A DNA stretch of 64,000 nucleotides from assembly GCA_027577595.1 (NCBI GenBank), contig JANBRJ010000012.1, forward strand, positions 124,001 to 188,000, read 5' to 3'. Shown here piece by piece: positions 20,971 through 30,820 of the stretch (the first letter of the stretch is position 1; every line of letters starts with the position of its first letter). The notes below the pieces were generated by a model, which was not told the origin of the DNA, searched no databases, and was given only the letters and a program-made list of their open reading frames with translations. Source of the stretch: Coemansia sp. RSA 487 (taxonomy: Eukaryota; Kickxellomycota; Kickxellomycetes; Kickxellales; Kickxellaceae). The position numbers and the translations under genes are program-made.

Positions 20971-22173
20971 ATGGGTGACGATGTTCCCGAGCTTGTCCCT
21001 CTAGGGTCAACCGAACCGTTTCAGGAACAAGGTGCCCAGGAAAACGCTACTACCGAAGAACACGTGGAATCACCAAGCAAGGAAGGCAGCAGCGAACAGA
21101 ACAAAATAGTGCCAGCAACGATTTTGACGGGGTACCTGGGGTCGGGGAAAACAACGCTGCTGAACTACATTCTGACAGAAGAGCATGGGAAGCGCATCGC
21201 GGTGATCATGAACGAGTTCGGCGATTCGCAGGGCATCGACCAGTCGTTCACATCGGTAAGCAATGGCGAGATGGTCGAGGAGTGGCTAGACCTAAAGAAT
21301 GGATGCCTGTGCTGCACAGTCAAAGACAAGGGACTCAAAGCCATCGAGTCGCTGATGGAACGCAAGGGAAAGTTCGACTACATTCTGCTGGAGACCACGG
21401 GGCTTGCGGATCCTGGCAGGATTGCAACCATGCTTTGGTCTAACGAGGAGCTGGGCAGCGACATCCGCCTCGACGGAATAGTCACCATGGTCGATGCAAA
21501 GAACGTTGGCAGGCAGCTGGCTGAGGCTGTTCCCAAAGGAGAAACAATGAACGAGGCGCAGAAGCAGGTGGCCTTTGCTGATCGCATCATCGTCAACAAA
21601 ACCGATCTGGTTGCTGAGCACGAGCTGGATGACCTGGATGCTACGATATTGGCAATCAATGGCTCGGCCCGTGTTTTGAGGTCAACGTTTGCTCGTGTCG
21701 ACCTCGACTCTGTGCTGAGCATCGGCGCATATGCCGAAATTGGTATGGAAGCGCCTCTGTTTGCCAAAAACACAAGCAGCGGCCATGCCCACCAGCACAT
21801 TGACGGGAACATCTCGACGATGGCTCTGAGCGCGCCGGAAAGGCTTTCTTGGTCCGCTGTGGAGGAGTGGATCCAGGAGCTTCTATGGGATTCCAAGGTT
21901 CCTGGCACGGCAGACGCGAATGGCATAGAGATGCTCCGGCTCAAGGCGCTGCTACTGGTATCTGACTATACACCTGTGGGAGGCGATGAGACTGCTGCGC
22001 AGGCGGTGGTGGTTGTGCAGGGCGTGCGCGAGATGTTTGACTCGTTTGCTGTTCCATCACCGGATCCAGCTGCTGCGTCGTCCCCTTACAAGCTGGTCTT
22101 GATTGGGAGAAACCTCCCTCACGAGAGTCTGCGCAGGTCATGGAATACGCTTGTATCGGAGGCCCGTCGCTAG
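20971..22173 (+). CDS. ZNG1: Zinc-regulated GTPase metalloprotein activator (COG0523/CobW, Zng1)
   Basis: 400 residues from the first true ATG (20971). The open frame begins slightly upstream at a TTG that lies beside the tetranucleotide repeat. The N-terminus MGDDVPELVPL contains the PELVP-type docking motif that Zng1 proteins use to bind the zinc finger of methionine aminopeptidase 1. The P-loop GYLGSGKT is at residues 54-61, the metal-binding CLCC (family CxCC) at 112-115, and the NKTD guanine motif at IIVNKTDLV. A CobW C-terminal domain follows. Zng1 is a GTP-driven zinc chaperone that loads METAP1, important when zinc is scarce. It converges on the M28 peptidase with 130 bp between stops. 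The window has no METAP1 gene. Confidence 0.9.
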   Translation: MGDDVPELVPLGSTEPFQEQGAQENATTEEHVESPSKEGSSEQNKIVPATILTGYLGSGKTTLLNYILTEEHGKRIAVIMNEFGDSQGIDQSFTSVSNGEMVEEWLDLKNGCLCCTVKDKGLKAIESLMERKGKFDYILLETTGLADPGRIATMLWSNEELGSDIRLDGIVTMVDAKNVGRQLAEAVPKGETMNEAQKQVAFADRIIVNKTDLVAEHELDDLDATILAINGSARVLRSTFARVDLDSVLSIGAYAEIGMEAPLFAKNTSSGHAHQHIDGNISTMALSAPERLSWSAVEEWIQELLWDSKVPGTADANGIEMLRLKALLLVSDYTPVGGDETAAQAVVVVQGVREMFDSFAVPSPDPAAASSPYKLVLIGRNLPHESLRRSWNTLVSEARR

Positions 22174-22303
22174 GTCTTGAGCGCTCCACTCCATTACACC
22201 CTTGTTGTGAGATCCCGCGGGCGCTACCTTTTCACTTTGCTGGGGAGAGGGGAGTTTTCAATGGTTTCATATTTAAACAAGAGCGTGAATAGACATACAT
22301 TAG

Positions 22304-23887
22304 TTAGAACTGGGACTCGCCTGCAAGAAAGCCGCGAAGGTTGGGCATGGCCGACAGCGTATGGACAGCGTACATTGCTGCGCGCGACATCCTGCGAAGC
22401 GCGTCGATGTTGATGTTGAGGAGCGTGTCGCAGTCGCGGTGGTAACACGTGTCGAGCGGCGCCTGGGCCAGCCCACCGTGCTCGCGGCGCTCGTCAATGG
22501 ACTTTAGCTCGCCAGCGCCGGTCAAAATGCCGCCTGCAGGAACTCCATTGTCGATGAATGGCAAAAAGTCCGACCCAGCGACCATGTCGGTTACCTGGTA
22601 AGGGTACTTGTGGCGTGAGAAATAGGCCTCAAACGTGCGCTGGATCTGCTGCGAGCCGACGCGTGCGTTGTCTGGCGCATCGGTGCCGTTGTGTACAAGT
22701 GAAATGTAGTTGGGCGACGCAAGCATGTCAAAGTTCAGATCAAGCGCAATGTCCTTCCAGCTGATGCCCGTGGGCTCGTCTGCGGTCCAGCGGTTGCTCC
22801 AACCATGCGCGAGGACCCGTGCAAAGTGGCGCGACCCTAGAAGCCCGTCCTCTTCGGCGCCCCACCATGCAAAGACAAGCCGGTTATGTGGCTTGAACCC
22901 GATTCGTGCCAGCGTCAGCTGGATCTCAAGCGTCGATGCCGATCCAGACCCATTGTCGTTGATTCCTGGACCTGCCGCAACCGAGTCCAAGTGCGATCCG
23001 ACCAGGACTGTGCTTGATGCATTGCCAGTGCGCCCGACGCAGATGACATTGAGCGTCTTGACGACTTCAATGCTCGTGTCAGTCTCGATGTCCAAATGGA
23101 TGCTGGGTGCCGCGCTCTTCAGCAATTGGCCGACGGAGCTAGTGACCGAAAGCACCGGTATGGTCATCAGCGGGTCGCCTTCCTTCCAGTCAGTGATCCT
23201 GACGCGGGCCCGCGACGGGTACTTGTACCGGCTGGAGCGCACAAAGACAACGGCATGGGCGCCCATCTGCTCCAGCAAAAAGGCAGCCTCGAATATAGTG
23301 CATTTCTTCGACGGATGCACTATCGCTACTTTTCCCGAAACATTGTCCGCATCCTCGACTATGCATCCGCCGTTGTCCACAACCGCCACAGGCGCCCTCT
23401 TGATTGTTGCCCCCTGCCCGCCGTAGCGCATGACTTGGAAGTCCGTTTCAAAAATATACTCGGTACCAACGCTGCCACCGACGCTGAGCTTTGGCTCCTT
23501 ATTGACCTTCCATACGGGCGACACAAAGTGCTGTACATGGACGTCACAGTCCCCATGTGCCTGAAGCTGTGCGATAACGTACTCGGCGCTAGCTGCGTGG
23601 CCGTTTGTCACCGACCGCGAATTGTTATGCTTCTCTGCAATGTCGAGGAACTTTGTTAAATGTTCGCGAATCCGGTCGGTGCTCAGCGCGTACTCGTGTG
23701 GATGCTCGTCTTGGTCCGATGTCGGAAGTGTCCCGTATACCCAGATACCTAGTCCGATGCCAAGCAGCAAAAGAACCGTTAGCAACGATAGGACGTCACG
23801 GCTTTTGGACTGCCACCACGCTGACACCGTGGTTGCGCTTTCGGCTCTTCTGAGTTGTATAAGTGGTGCTTCCTCTGGCGGGTCCAT
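22304..23887 (-). CDS. Membrane-anchored M28 family metallopeptidase with PA domain
   Basis: 527 residues. A short cytosolic tail precedes a single membrane segment at about 31-52 (LSLLTVLLLLGIGLGIWVYG). A lumenal PA domain lies around 130-260. The M28 catalytic domain has its expected zinc ligands and catalytic residues in GSHLDSVAAGPGINDNGSGS, WWGAEEDGLLGS, LNFDML and CYHRDCDT. Yeast vacuolar aminopeptidase Y (Ape3) has the same PA plus M28 layout but enters the secretory pathway by a cleaved signal, whereas here a type II signal-anchor is more likely. It is probably a vacuolar or secretory-pathway aminopeptidase. It shares a 589-bp divergent promoter with the MED9-like gene. Confidence 0.85.
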   Translation of the reverse strand: MDPPEEAPLIQLRRAESATTVSAWWQSKSRDVLSLLTVLLLLGIGLGIWVYGTLPTSDQDEHPHEYALSTDRIREHLTKFLDIAEKHNNSRSVTNGHAASAEYVIAQLQAHGDCDVHVQHFVSPVWKVNKEPKLSVGGSVGTEYIFETDFQVMRYGGQGATIKRAPVAVVDNGGCIVEDADNVSGKVAIVHPSKKCTIFEAAFLLEQMGAHAVVFVRSSRYKYPSRARVRITDWKEGDPLMTIPVLSVTSSVGQLLKSAAPSIHLDIETDTSIEVVKTLNVICVGRTGNASSTVLVGSHLDSVAAGPGINDNGSGSASTLEIQLTLARIGFKPHNRLVFAWWGAEEDGLLGSRHFARVLAHGWSNRWTADEPTGISWKDIALDLNFDMLASPNYISLVHNGTDAPDNARVGSQQIQRTFEAYFSRHKYPYQVTDMVAGSDFLPFIDNGVPAGGILTGAGELKSIDERREHGGLAQAPLDTCYHRDCDTLLNINIDALRRMSRAAMYAVHTLSAMPNLRGFLAGESQF

Positions 23888-24476
23888 TTGTTGCCAGCTT
23901 TAGCTTTTCTTTTTTTTTAATAATTTGAACAATGAAGCGTAAGCCGAAACAAGGATTGTACTGAAAGATATATTAAGAAATCGCAGGTAAAAAGAAAGAG
24001 AAAAAGAAAACCACAAGACACAAGCTTCATTTCTTTCATGGATATATTTACGCTTGCAGTGTGGTACAAGGAATGTGGTTAAGGGCTGCTTTGTGAAAAG
24101 TGTCTATTGATTTCAAAGCTTCGGTTTTTTGTTTACCCGTCCACATTAATAAATGCTTTCTGGTTGGGCTTGGATAACAAAAAGCTTTTGATGTTTTCAG
24201 ATACACTTCCAACTTGGCCGATCCACTTATCAAACGTAAGCAGGAGATGTGGTTTCAATGTCGGAGAATTAATTTCCCGTGATCCAGCTTTGACAAACCC
24301 ATCATTACCTTTGTCGGTTCAGTGATACCGGCACTCGCAATCACTCCGCATCGCTATCCCGAAACTGTCGTTTTTTTGCTGAAAACAAAGCTCTTTAAAT
24401 TATAACCACACTAGCTTCTGATAAATATATAAGCAATAAACTCTTCTGTAGCATTATATTCGGATAAAAAACGGCA
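23888..24476. other. Divergent intergenic region, M28 peptidase / MED9-like
   Basis: 589 bp, AT-rich, with no gene seen. Confidence 0.6.
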
Positions 24477-24752
24477 ATGGACAAGCTTCAGCCAAAAGAT
24501 TTCACTATGCTTCAACAGTGCGCCGACATTCTGGATCTCTGTGTTGACAGCGAGGAACAGAGAGCAGAGCTGGCACGGCGAATGGAAGCTATTACGCAGC
24601 GTATGGATCTGCTACGAAGCACTGTGGCATCGTTGCCTGGAATCAGCATCTCACAGAGCGACCAAGAAAAGGTACTTGCTGAATGCAAAAACGACTTGAA
24701 CGAAAAGCTAGCCGAGCTTGCCGAATATGGAAATGGAACTGAATCTCAATAG
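24477..24752 (+). CDS. MED9: Mediator subunit 9-like small helical protein
   Basis: 91 residues, one exon. The sequence is almost entirely helical. Its second half follows the Med9 signature of a helix, then a LPGI turn, then a second helix: RMDLLRSTVASLPGISISQS followed by DQEKVLAECKNDLNEKLAEL. Med9 is a middle-module Mediator subunit that pairs with Med4/Med7/Med10 helices in the nucleus and is short in most fungi. The identification rests on this one motif and on length, so another small coiled-coil protein remains possible. VPS18 follows in the same direction after 243 bp. Confidence 0.55.
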   Translation: MDKLQPKDFTMLQQCADILDLCVDSEEQRAELARRMEAITQRMDLLRSTVASLPGISISQSDQEKVLAECKNDLNEKLAELAEYGNGTESQ

Positions 24753-24995
24753 ACGTTAGGAAGGAGAATAATAACATTTTTTACTTATAGTCACTATCTC
24801 TTATTTTAGTAATGTAATATCCACATTTTTTAAAAAAAATGGCTTCAAGCAAGCATCAAAAGCTGCAAACAAGAAAAAAATCAAAATGTAATCAAATACA
24901 AAAAAGACGCAAATACGTCACTCTTTCTTTTTCTTTTTTGTTTATTTTTTCTTCCTCTTTCAGTTTATTTAATATTAATTCAATACTATAAAGAA

Positions 24996-27900
24996 ATGTC
25001 GCTTCTTGATGACTTTGCTGAATACGAATCTTCCGCTCGGCGACGGGAAAGCAACAGTGGCCTTGCAGAGTCATCTAATGGAATCACCGATGGCCATAAA
25101 GATGATCGCATTTCTGGCTTTGCTGCTGGAATGACCGCAGATGTCGATGGCTACATAACGACAACCCTCGAAGCAGAAAATGCCCCGATATTTTCTCTCG
25201 ACACTGTGCAATTCCAAGTGCCAAACAAAATAATTTCGCTGACAGTAGCTAACGATGTCCTCATTCTCGTTATTGAAGGTGCAAAGATCCTACGCATCAG
25301 GCTGCAGGAAGCGCATGATATTCTTGAAGCAAGTATACCTGTCAACCCTGTCAGTCTACGGGCGTGCAATGTGTTTTTGGATCCAACTGGTCGGCATCTG
25401 CTGATATCTACTCCACAGGGCGAGAGCTTTTACTACCATGAGGGATGGGACAGCGCAAAGCCATTGAGCCGGTTAAAGAATATGGAGATCACTGCGGTCG
25501 CTTGGAACGGGATGGCGTGGACTACAGCAAACTCATCGACTCGCACCATCTTGTTTGGGACGCATGACGGCAAGATTTACGAGACAGAACTTCGTCCAAC
25601 AGGCGACGTAAAGGCAAAGCGCAGCGATATTCCTGCAAGGTGCGTTGCTGAGCTTCCTATGCGCGAGAAAATAACGGGCATTGCGATGGAAGTATTCCCT
25701 GCACGCCGAAAGCAGCACCTGGTTCTGGTTGCTACGGGCACGCGCTTATACCAGATCATTGGTGCTGCCGATTTAGAGCCGCGATCGGGGGATCGAGGCA
25801 CACATGCGGTGTTTGAGGCAATGCTAAGGGAAGGCTTGGCAAACCCGAATTTCCAGGAAATCCCTGGAATGCCTGGCCCAGGATCCTTGGCTGTGCACCA
25901 CCGTGAATCGCCGATAAGCAATGGTAAAACACAGGCTGTTGCCACAGATTTTGCGTGGTTGACATCGATGGGCGTGTTCTTCGGTCGGCTTACATTCAGG
26001 TCCCAAGAAGCAGGCGATAGCGTTGTCGAGAACGCAGCGCTGCTACCATATCCGCAGCCCTTGTCTGCTTCCGAACAGAATGCAGATGGGAATGACGAAG
26101 AGGACATTATTGCTGAGCATCCGCTCTCGTTGGCATTAACTGAATTCCACATTCTGCTTCAGTACTCGGACAATATTCGAGCTCTTAATATGCTGAGCAA
26201 CAAGCCCGTGTATGAGCAGTGGGTTCAAAGCAGCGACGGAGCGAGCGAGGTTCTACAAGGTCTCACCGTCGATGAGACAAAGGGCACATACTGGCTATTT
26301 TCACCAGATAACATCTATGAGCTGGTGGTAACTGACGAGGACCGTGATGTCTGGGATATTTATCTGTTGCGACGTCAGTTTGACTCTGCACTGCAGCATT
26401 GCTACAACGATGCTCAGAAAGACATGGTGCTGCGCGCCCAAGCAGACCACCTGTTTGCTTCGGGCGATTACGTGAAGTCGGCCGAATGCTTTGCACGCAC
26501 GTCAGTTAGCTTTGAGGAGGCAACATTGAAATTTGTAGATATGCATGATGGTAACGTGCTCAAGAGCTACCTGTTGTCCAAGCTGCAAACATTGAGAAAG
26601 CAGGACCGCACCCAAGTGACGCTTGTTGTCATGTGGCTTGTTGAGATATACCTTGGCTTGATCGGCGATGTCGAAGCAAATATTTCAACGACAGGATCGA
26701 ACACAGCAGTCACAAAAGAGCAAGCGGTAGGCTCATCGCGCACGGATCCACAGCAACATCAACTTGAAGTAGCTTCGTCCTTGGAGTCGAAAAAGGCCAG
26801 CCTACAAAATGAGCTCTATACGCTTGTCGATGAGCACAAGACAGCAATAGATCCAACCACCACGTACCAGCTTGCAGAAAGCCATGGCAGACGAGAATTT
26901 TGGCTGCACTATGCCATGCTCCGTGGCGACTACAGTCGTGTTGTGGAGTATTATATGGAGAAGGAGGAACACATACAAGCAATAGAGACGCTTGGGCACT
27001 ATGGCACGCCAGAGATGTTCTATAAGTATGCACCTGCGCTGATGAGCGCAGAGCCGGCAGTTCTGGTCGAAGTTCTTATGCGCCAGCCTGACATGGCACC
27101 CAGCAAGCTTATTCCGACTCTGATGCGGTACGAGCAAGAAGGTGGACCTGGCAGCCCGAACCATGCGATCAGGTACTTGCGGTTCTGTATCCAAAAGAAG
27201 ATGTGCCGAGACCCAATCGTTTACAATTACTACCTGACGCTGCTCGCAAAGGACTCTTTGGCAAACGACGAGTCAGAACTGATGCTATTCCTTACCACAT
27301 ACGGCAAGGATATGTTGTACGATCCTGACTACGCACTGCGAATGTGCAAACGGTACGGGCGCATCCAGAGCTGCGTGCATCTCTACAGCCTGCTTAGGCT
27401 TTACGAGGATGCCGTGGAACTTGCGCTGAAGCAAGGCGACATAGAGCTGGCGCAGATCCATGCTGAACGGCCAGATGACGACAAGCTTTGCAAGCGGCTG
27501 TGGCTCAAGATCGCACAGCATGCAATCGATGCCAAAGAGTCGGCGTCGGAGGTTATGGAGCTAGTGCGACGGTCCAATCGCCTGGGCGTCGAAGACATAC
27601 TGCCGTTCTTCCCTGATTTTACGTGCGTCGACGACTTTAAGGACGACATTTGCGTAGCACTGGAGGACTATGATGCTCAGATACAGGAGCTGCGCAGCGA
27701 GATGGACGAGTCGACGCGCTCGGCAGAGGCCATGCAGCGTGACATGACAAACATCAAAAACAGATTTGCTATCTTGAACGCCGACGAGGTGTGCCAGACG
27801 TGCGGACAGCCCTTGTGGCTGCGACAGTTCTATGTGTTCCCCTGTCAGCACTCCTTCCATAGTGACTGTCTGACACGACAGATTGTAGGCTCGTGCAACC

Positions 27901-28214
27901 GCGTGCAGCGGCGGAGGATCCACGAACTGCAGAGCCAGGGCTCCGATATTGCCAAACAGCGTCGACAACTCAAGCTGACCCCGCTGATCGGCAGCAAGCA
28001 GCCGCGTGACGGTAAGGCTGTTGAGAACGATGAGCAGTTGGAGCAGCAGCAGCGAAGAGTCAAGCAGCAGCTCGATGCGCTTGTTGCTGGCGAATGCGTG
28101 CTTTGCGGCGAGCCTATGATAAAGACCATCTCTGAGCCGTTTATCGACGCGGACTTGGCAAGCAGCTTGGCTGCTTCCGCAACGGTTGCCGACGATGACT
28201 CTTGGGCGATTTAG
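24996..28214 (+). CDS. VPS18: Vps18/Pep3, core subunit of HOPS and CORVET
   Basis: 1,072 residues in one exon, a normal length for Vps18. The N-terminal half is the beta-propeller of the Pep3/Vps18/deep-orange family. The middle is an alpha-solenoid (LWLHYAMLRGDYSRVVEYYM, YEDAVELALKQGDIELAQIH), and the linker EDILPFFPDFTCVDDFKDDI is a strong Vps18 match. A C-terminal RING starts near residue 933 (CQTCGQPL, PCQHSFHSDCL, final CVLCGEPM); the region between the second and last metal-ligand pairs is long and Gln-rich. Vps18 helps tether endosomes and vacuoles before SNARE fusion. The ATG follows a T-rich leader. Confidence 0.95.
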   Translation: MSLLDDFAEYESSARRRESNSGLAESSNGITDGHKDDRISGFAAGMTADVDGYITTTLEAENAPIFSLDTVQFQVPNKIISLTVANDVLILVIEGAKILRIRLQEAHDILEASIPVNPVSLRACNVFLDPTGRHLLISTPQGESFYYHEGWDSAKPLSRLKNMEITAVAWNGMAWTTANSSTRTILFGTHDGKIYETELRPTGDVKAKRSDIPARCVAELPMREKITGIAMEVFPARRKQHLVLVATGTRLYQIIGAADLEPRSGDRGTHAVFEAMLREGLANPNFQEIPGMPGPGSLAVHHRESPISNGKTQAVATDFAWLTSMGVFFGRLTFRSQEAGDSVVENAALLPYPQPLSASEQNADGNDEEDIIAEHPLSLALTEFHILLQYSDNIRALNMLSNKPVYEQWVQSSDGASEVLQGLTVDETKGTYWLFSPDNIYELVVTDEDRDVWDIYLLRRQFDSALQHCYNDAQKDMVLRAQADHLFASGDYVKSAECFARTSVSFEEATLKFVDMHDGNVLKSYLLSKLQTLRKQDRTQVTLVVMWLVEIYLGLIGDVEANISTTGSNTAVTKEQAVGSSRTDPQQHQLEVASSLESKKASLQNELYTLVDEHKTAIDPTTTYQLAESHGRREFWLHYAMLRGDYSRVVEYYMEKEEHIQAIETLGHYGTPEMFYKYAPALMSAEPAVLVEVLMRQPDMAPSKLIPTLMRYEQEGGPGSPNHAIRYLRFCIQKKMCRDPIVYNYYLTLLAKDSLANDESELMLFLTTYGKDMLYDPDYALRMCKRYGRIQSCVHLYSLLRLYEDAVELALKQGDIELAQIHAERPDDDKLCKRLWLKIAQHAIDAKESASEVMELVRRSNRLGVEDILPFFPDFTCVDDFKDDICVALEDYDAQIQELRSEMDESTRSAEAMQRDMTNIKNRFAILNADEVCQTCGQPLWLRQFYVFPCQHSFHSDCLTRQIVGSCNRVQRRRIHELQSQGSDIAKQRRQLKLTPLIGSKQPRDGKAVENDEQLEQQQRRVKQQLDALVAGECVLCGEPMIKTISEPFIDADLASSLAASATVADDDSWAI

Positions 28215-28457
28215 TGTTGACTATAAAAAAGAATCTTTCAAAACATGACCTGATCACGTGTATTTACCCTCAACAGTAGAGCTTGAACAAAAGTGATCGT
28301 GGTCTGTGAGTTTTGGTGCGCATGTTTGGGGGCTACGACAAGTAACCCAGACTTTTTCTAAGGATTTTGAGCGTGTTCTTTTATTATTGTTTTTTGTAGT
28401 TGTTATACTTCGCAGCTATTGTATTGTTTTTTCCTTTGGTGTTAGATAGAACCATCA

Positions 28458-28778
28458 ATGATGTCACCAGAGGGCAACAGCCAGCCAGAAAAAGTAATGC
28501 CGGGATCGGTAAAGCAGCAGACTTCTGATGGCAGCGCCGATAACAAAAGCGGCACCCAGTCCTACAAAAGTACCTGGGCCGAGTTCACTACGCCGGATGG
28601 CCGAGCATACTACTTCAATCGCGCGACCCAGGTAACCACTTGGGAAAAACCTGACGAGTTAAAGACGCAGCTGGAGAAAAATTCTGCGTGGAAAGAGTAT
28701 ATGAAAGACGGACGGCCATACTGGTACAACACACTAACGAAGGATTCTACATGGGAACGGCCTGCTGAACTGGGCAAA

Positions 28779-28809
<31 letters not shown>

Positions 28810-30680
28810 CGGGAGAAAAAGAGGCACCGACAGGCAGATCCACCACTTTTGCGACTGCTAGTTCTGAGCAGGCAATAGAAACAGCTGCAGAGGAAAAAGC
28901 CATTATTATCTCTCCTCCACAGCACCCAAGTGCGCCTGGCATACGATCGCCAATTCCAACAGTATTGTCCGCACAGGAGAGCGTGAAGCCAACTGCACAT
29001 GAGCTGCCAGCTCCGGAATCACAGCAACCGCTTAAACAAACGTCCGAGCATATGGCTAACAGAGGTTCAGCGGTACCTCAGTTCCAACCACCACCCGTTC
29101 CACCAGCCAGGATGCTAGAGACATCGAAGAATGCAAAGCCGCAGCGGCGAGAGTACAGGACACTTGAGGATGCCGAGCGTGCATTCATGGACATGCTGAA
29201 GATGCATAAGGTGTGTGGCGACTGGACATGGGAGCAAGCCCTGCGTGCAGTTGTCAACGACCCCGACTACCGAGCACTCAAGACCCTTGCCGAGCGCAAG
29301 GACGCATTCCACAAGTACATCAGCATCACGCGCAAGGCCGAGGATGAGAACAGAAGGCAGCTGGCCAAGCGGCGTTGCGAGGGCTTTTATGCCATGCTTG
29401 ATTCGTTGCCTGTGTGTGAGACGACGAGGTTTGGGAAAATCCGTCATTTGGCTCTCGGACTGCAACAGAAAAAGGAAGTCAAGGAGGCATTCCTTGCTGT
29501 TTCGACTGAATCCGAGCGGATCCGGCTGTTCAATGCGTATATGGACGAAATGGCTCACGAGCTGAAGACAGCCAGAAGGCAGCTGCGAGGTGAGCAGATC
29601 AAGACCGTTGAGGTGTCGTTGGACGAGCTGAAAACGACCGCTCGGTGGGAGGACACAAAATCCAAATTGCTTGGAGAGTTCGGCAGTCTTTTGATGCCTA
29701 TTCTCTGCACAAATAAGGATGAGCGTGTGCCGATGGACCAGCCGTTTTTCAACAGGCTGGCGAAACATATGAATGCCCAAGACGGCAGTAAAGAAGAACC
29801 AAAGGACCCGGAGGGTGGTCTGTCGCTATTAGATTTCATGGACGCCTTTGATTCCGCAATCAAAAGGGCAGAAAAGCTTGAAAACAGCCAAAAGCAGCGC
29901 GAAAAGGAAAATATGTTCAGACAAGAGCGCCAGAACAGAGATGCGTTTAGACAGCTTCTGAAGAAGCACAGAGACAAGATTACTCCTGAAAGCACGTGGA
30001 CCGAGTTATACCCGCTTATCAAGACCGACCAGCGATACATCGATATGCTTGGGCAGCCAGGCTCGACGCCGCAGGAGCTGTATTGGGACGAGGTCGAAAT
30101 TCTCAGCGAGGAAATTTACCACGAACGCAAGGCGCTTGAGTCGGCAATGCGTGCTGAAAGTTTCCGTGTCCATGTGGATACGCAGCTAGACGAAGTGAAG
30201 GAATTTGTGGAAGGGTTCTGCCGCGAATCGGAACGGCCATCTGACCAGAACATTGTGTTTATTTACAATCAGCTCGTGTCCAAGGCGAAGAGAAAGAAAC
30301 AGGAGGAGGAGGAACGTCTAGCAAGGCAGCAACGTCGGCTGTTGGATGATTTTAGATATGCACTCTACGACCTGGATCCTGAACTGAATCCCGAGGAGTC
30401 TACTTGGGAGAACGAGATGCCAAGGATCCGCAAACTCCCAGAGTTCAAGGACATAGACGACGAGGATGCCTGTAAGGAGATATTTGAGCTTGCTATCCAG
30501 CGCCAGAAGGATCGCAAGAGCCAGAAGCGCCGTCGCCGCGAGGATGAGCCACTCAGAAGATCGCGTAGCCCTGACCACGATGATACCCCAAGCATGAAAA
30601 GACAGAAGGGTCGGCTTGGTGATGTTGCTAACGAAACAGGGTACTCAAGTGGGCTTGAAGAAGGCGAAATGGTTGTTTGA
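28458..30680 (+). CDS. PRP40: Prp40, U1 snRNP-associated WW/FF-domain splicing factor
   Basis: 740 residues in one exon. Two WW domains lie at about 38-68 (TWAEFTTPDGRAYYFNRATQ ending TTWEKP) and 77-107 (WKEYMKDGRPYWYNTLTKDS ending TWERP). A Pro/Ala-rich linker with a CAG-encoded alanine run follows. Tandem FF domains then run from about 235 onward (AERAFMDMLKMHKV, FYAMLDSLPVC, FRQLLKKHRDKI, and others), and a basic Arg/Ser tail ends the protein. In yeast Prp40 bridges the 5' splice site U1 snRNP with branch-point factors and the Pol II tail through these domains. It follows VPS18 by 243 bp and converges on the cold-shock gene, with 140 bp between stops. Confidence 0.94.
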
Positions 30681-30820
30681 GCAATATAAAAGTTTATATA
30701 AAATAATTGAAACAGCGATAAAAAAAAACAAAGCATATAAAGATTGCTATTTTTTTTAGAAAAAGAACATTTACACAATAGCAGACTCGAGCAGAAAAAG
30801 CCTTCAGATGCTTTTTTTAG

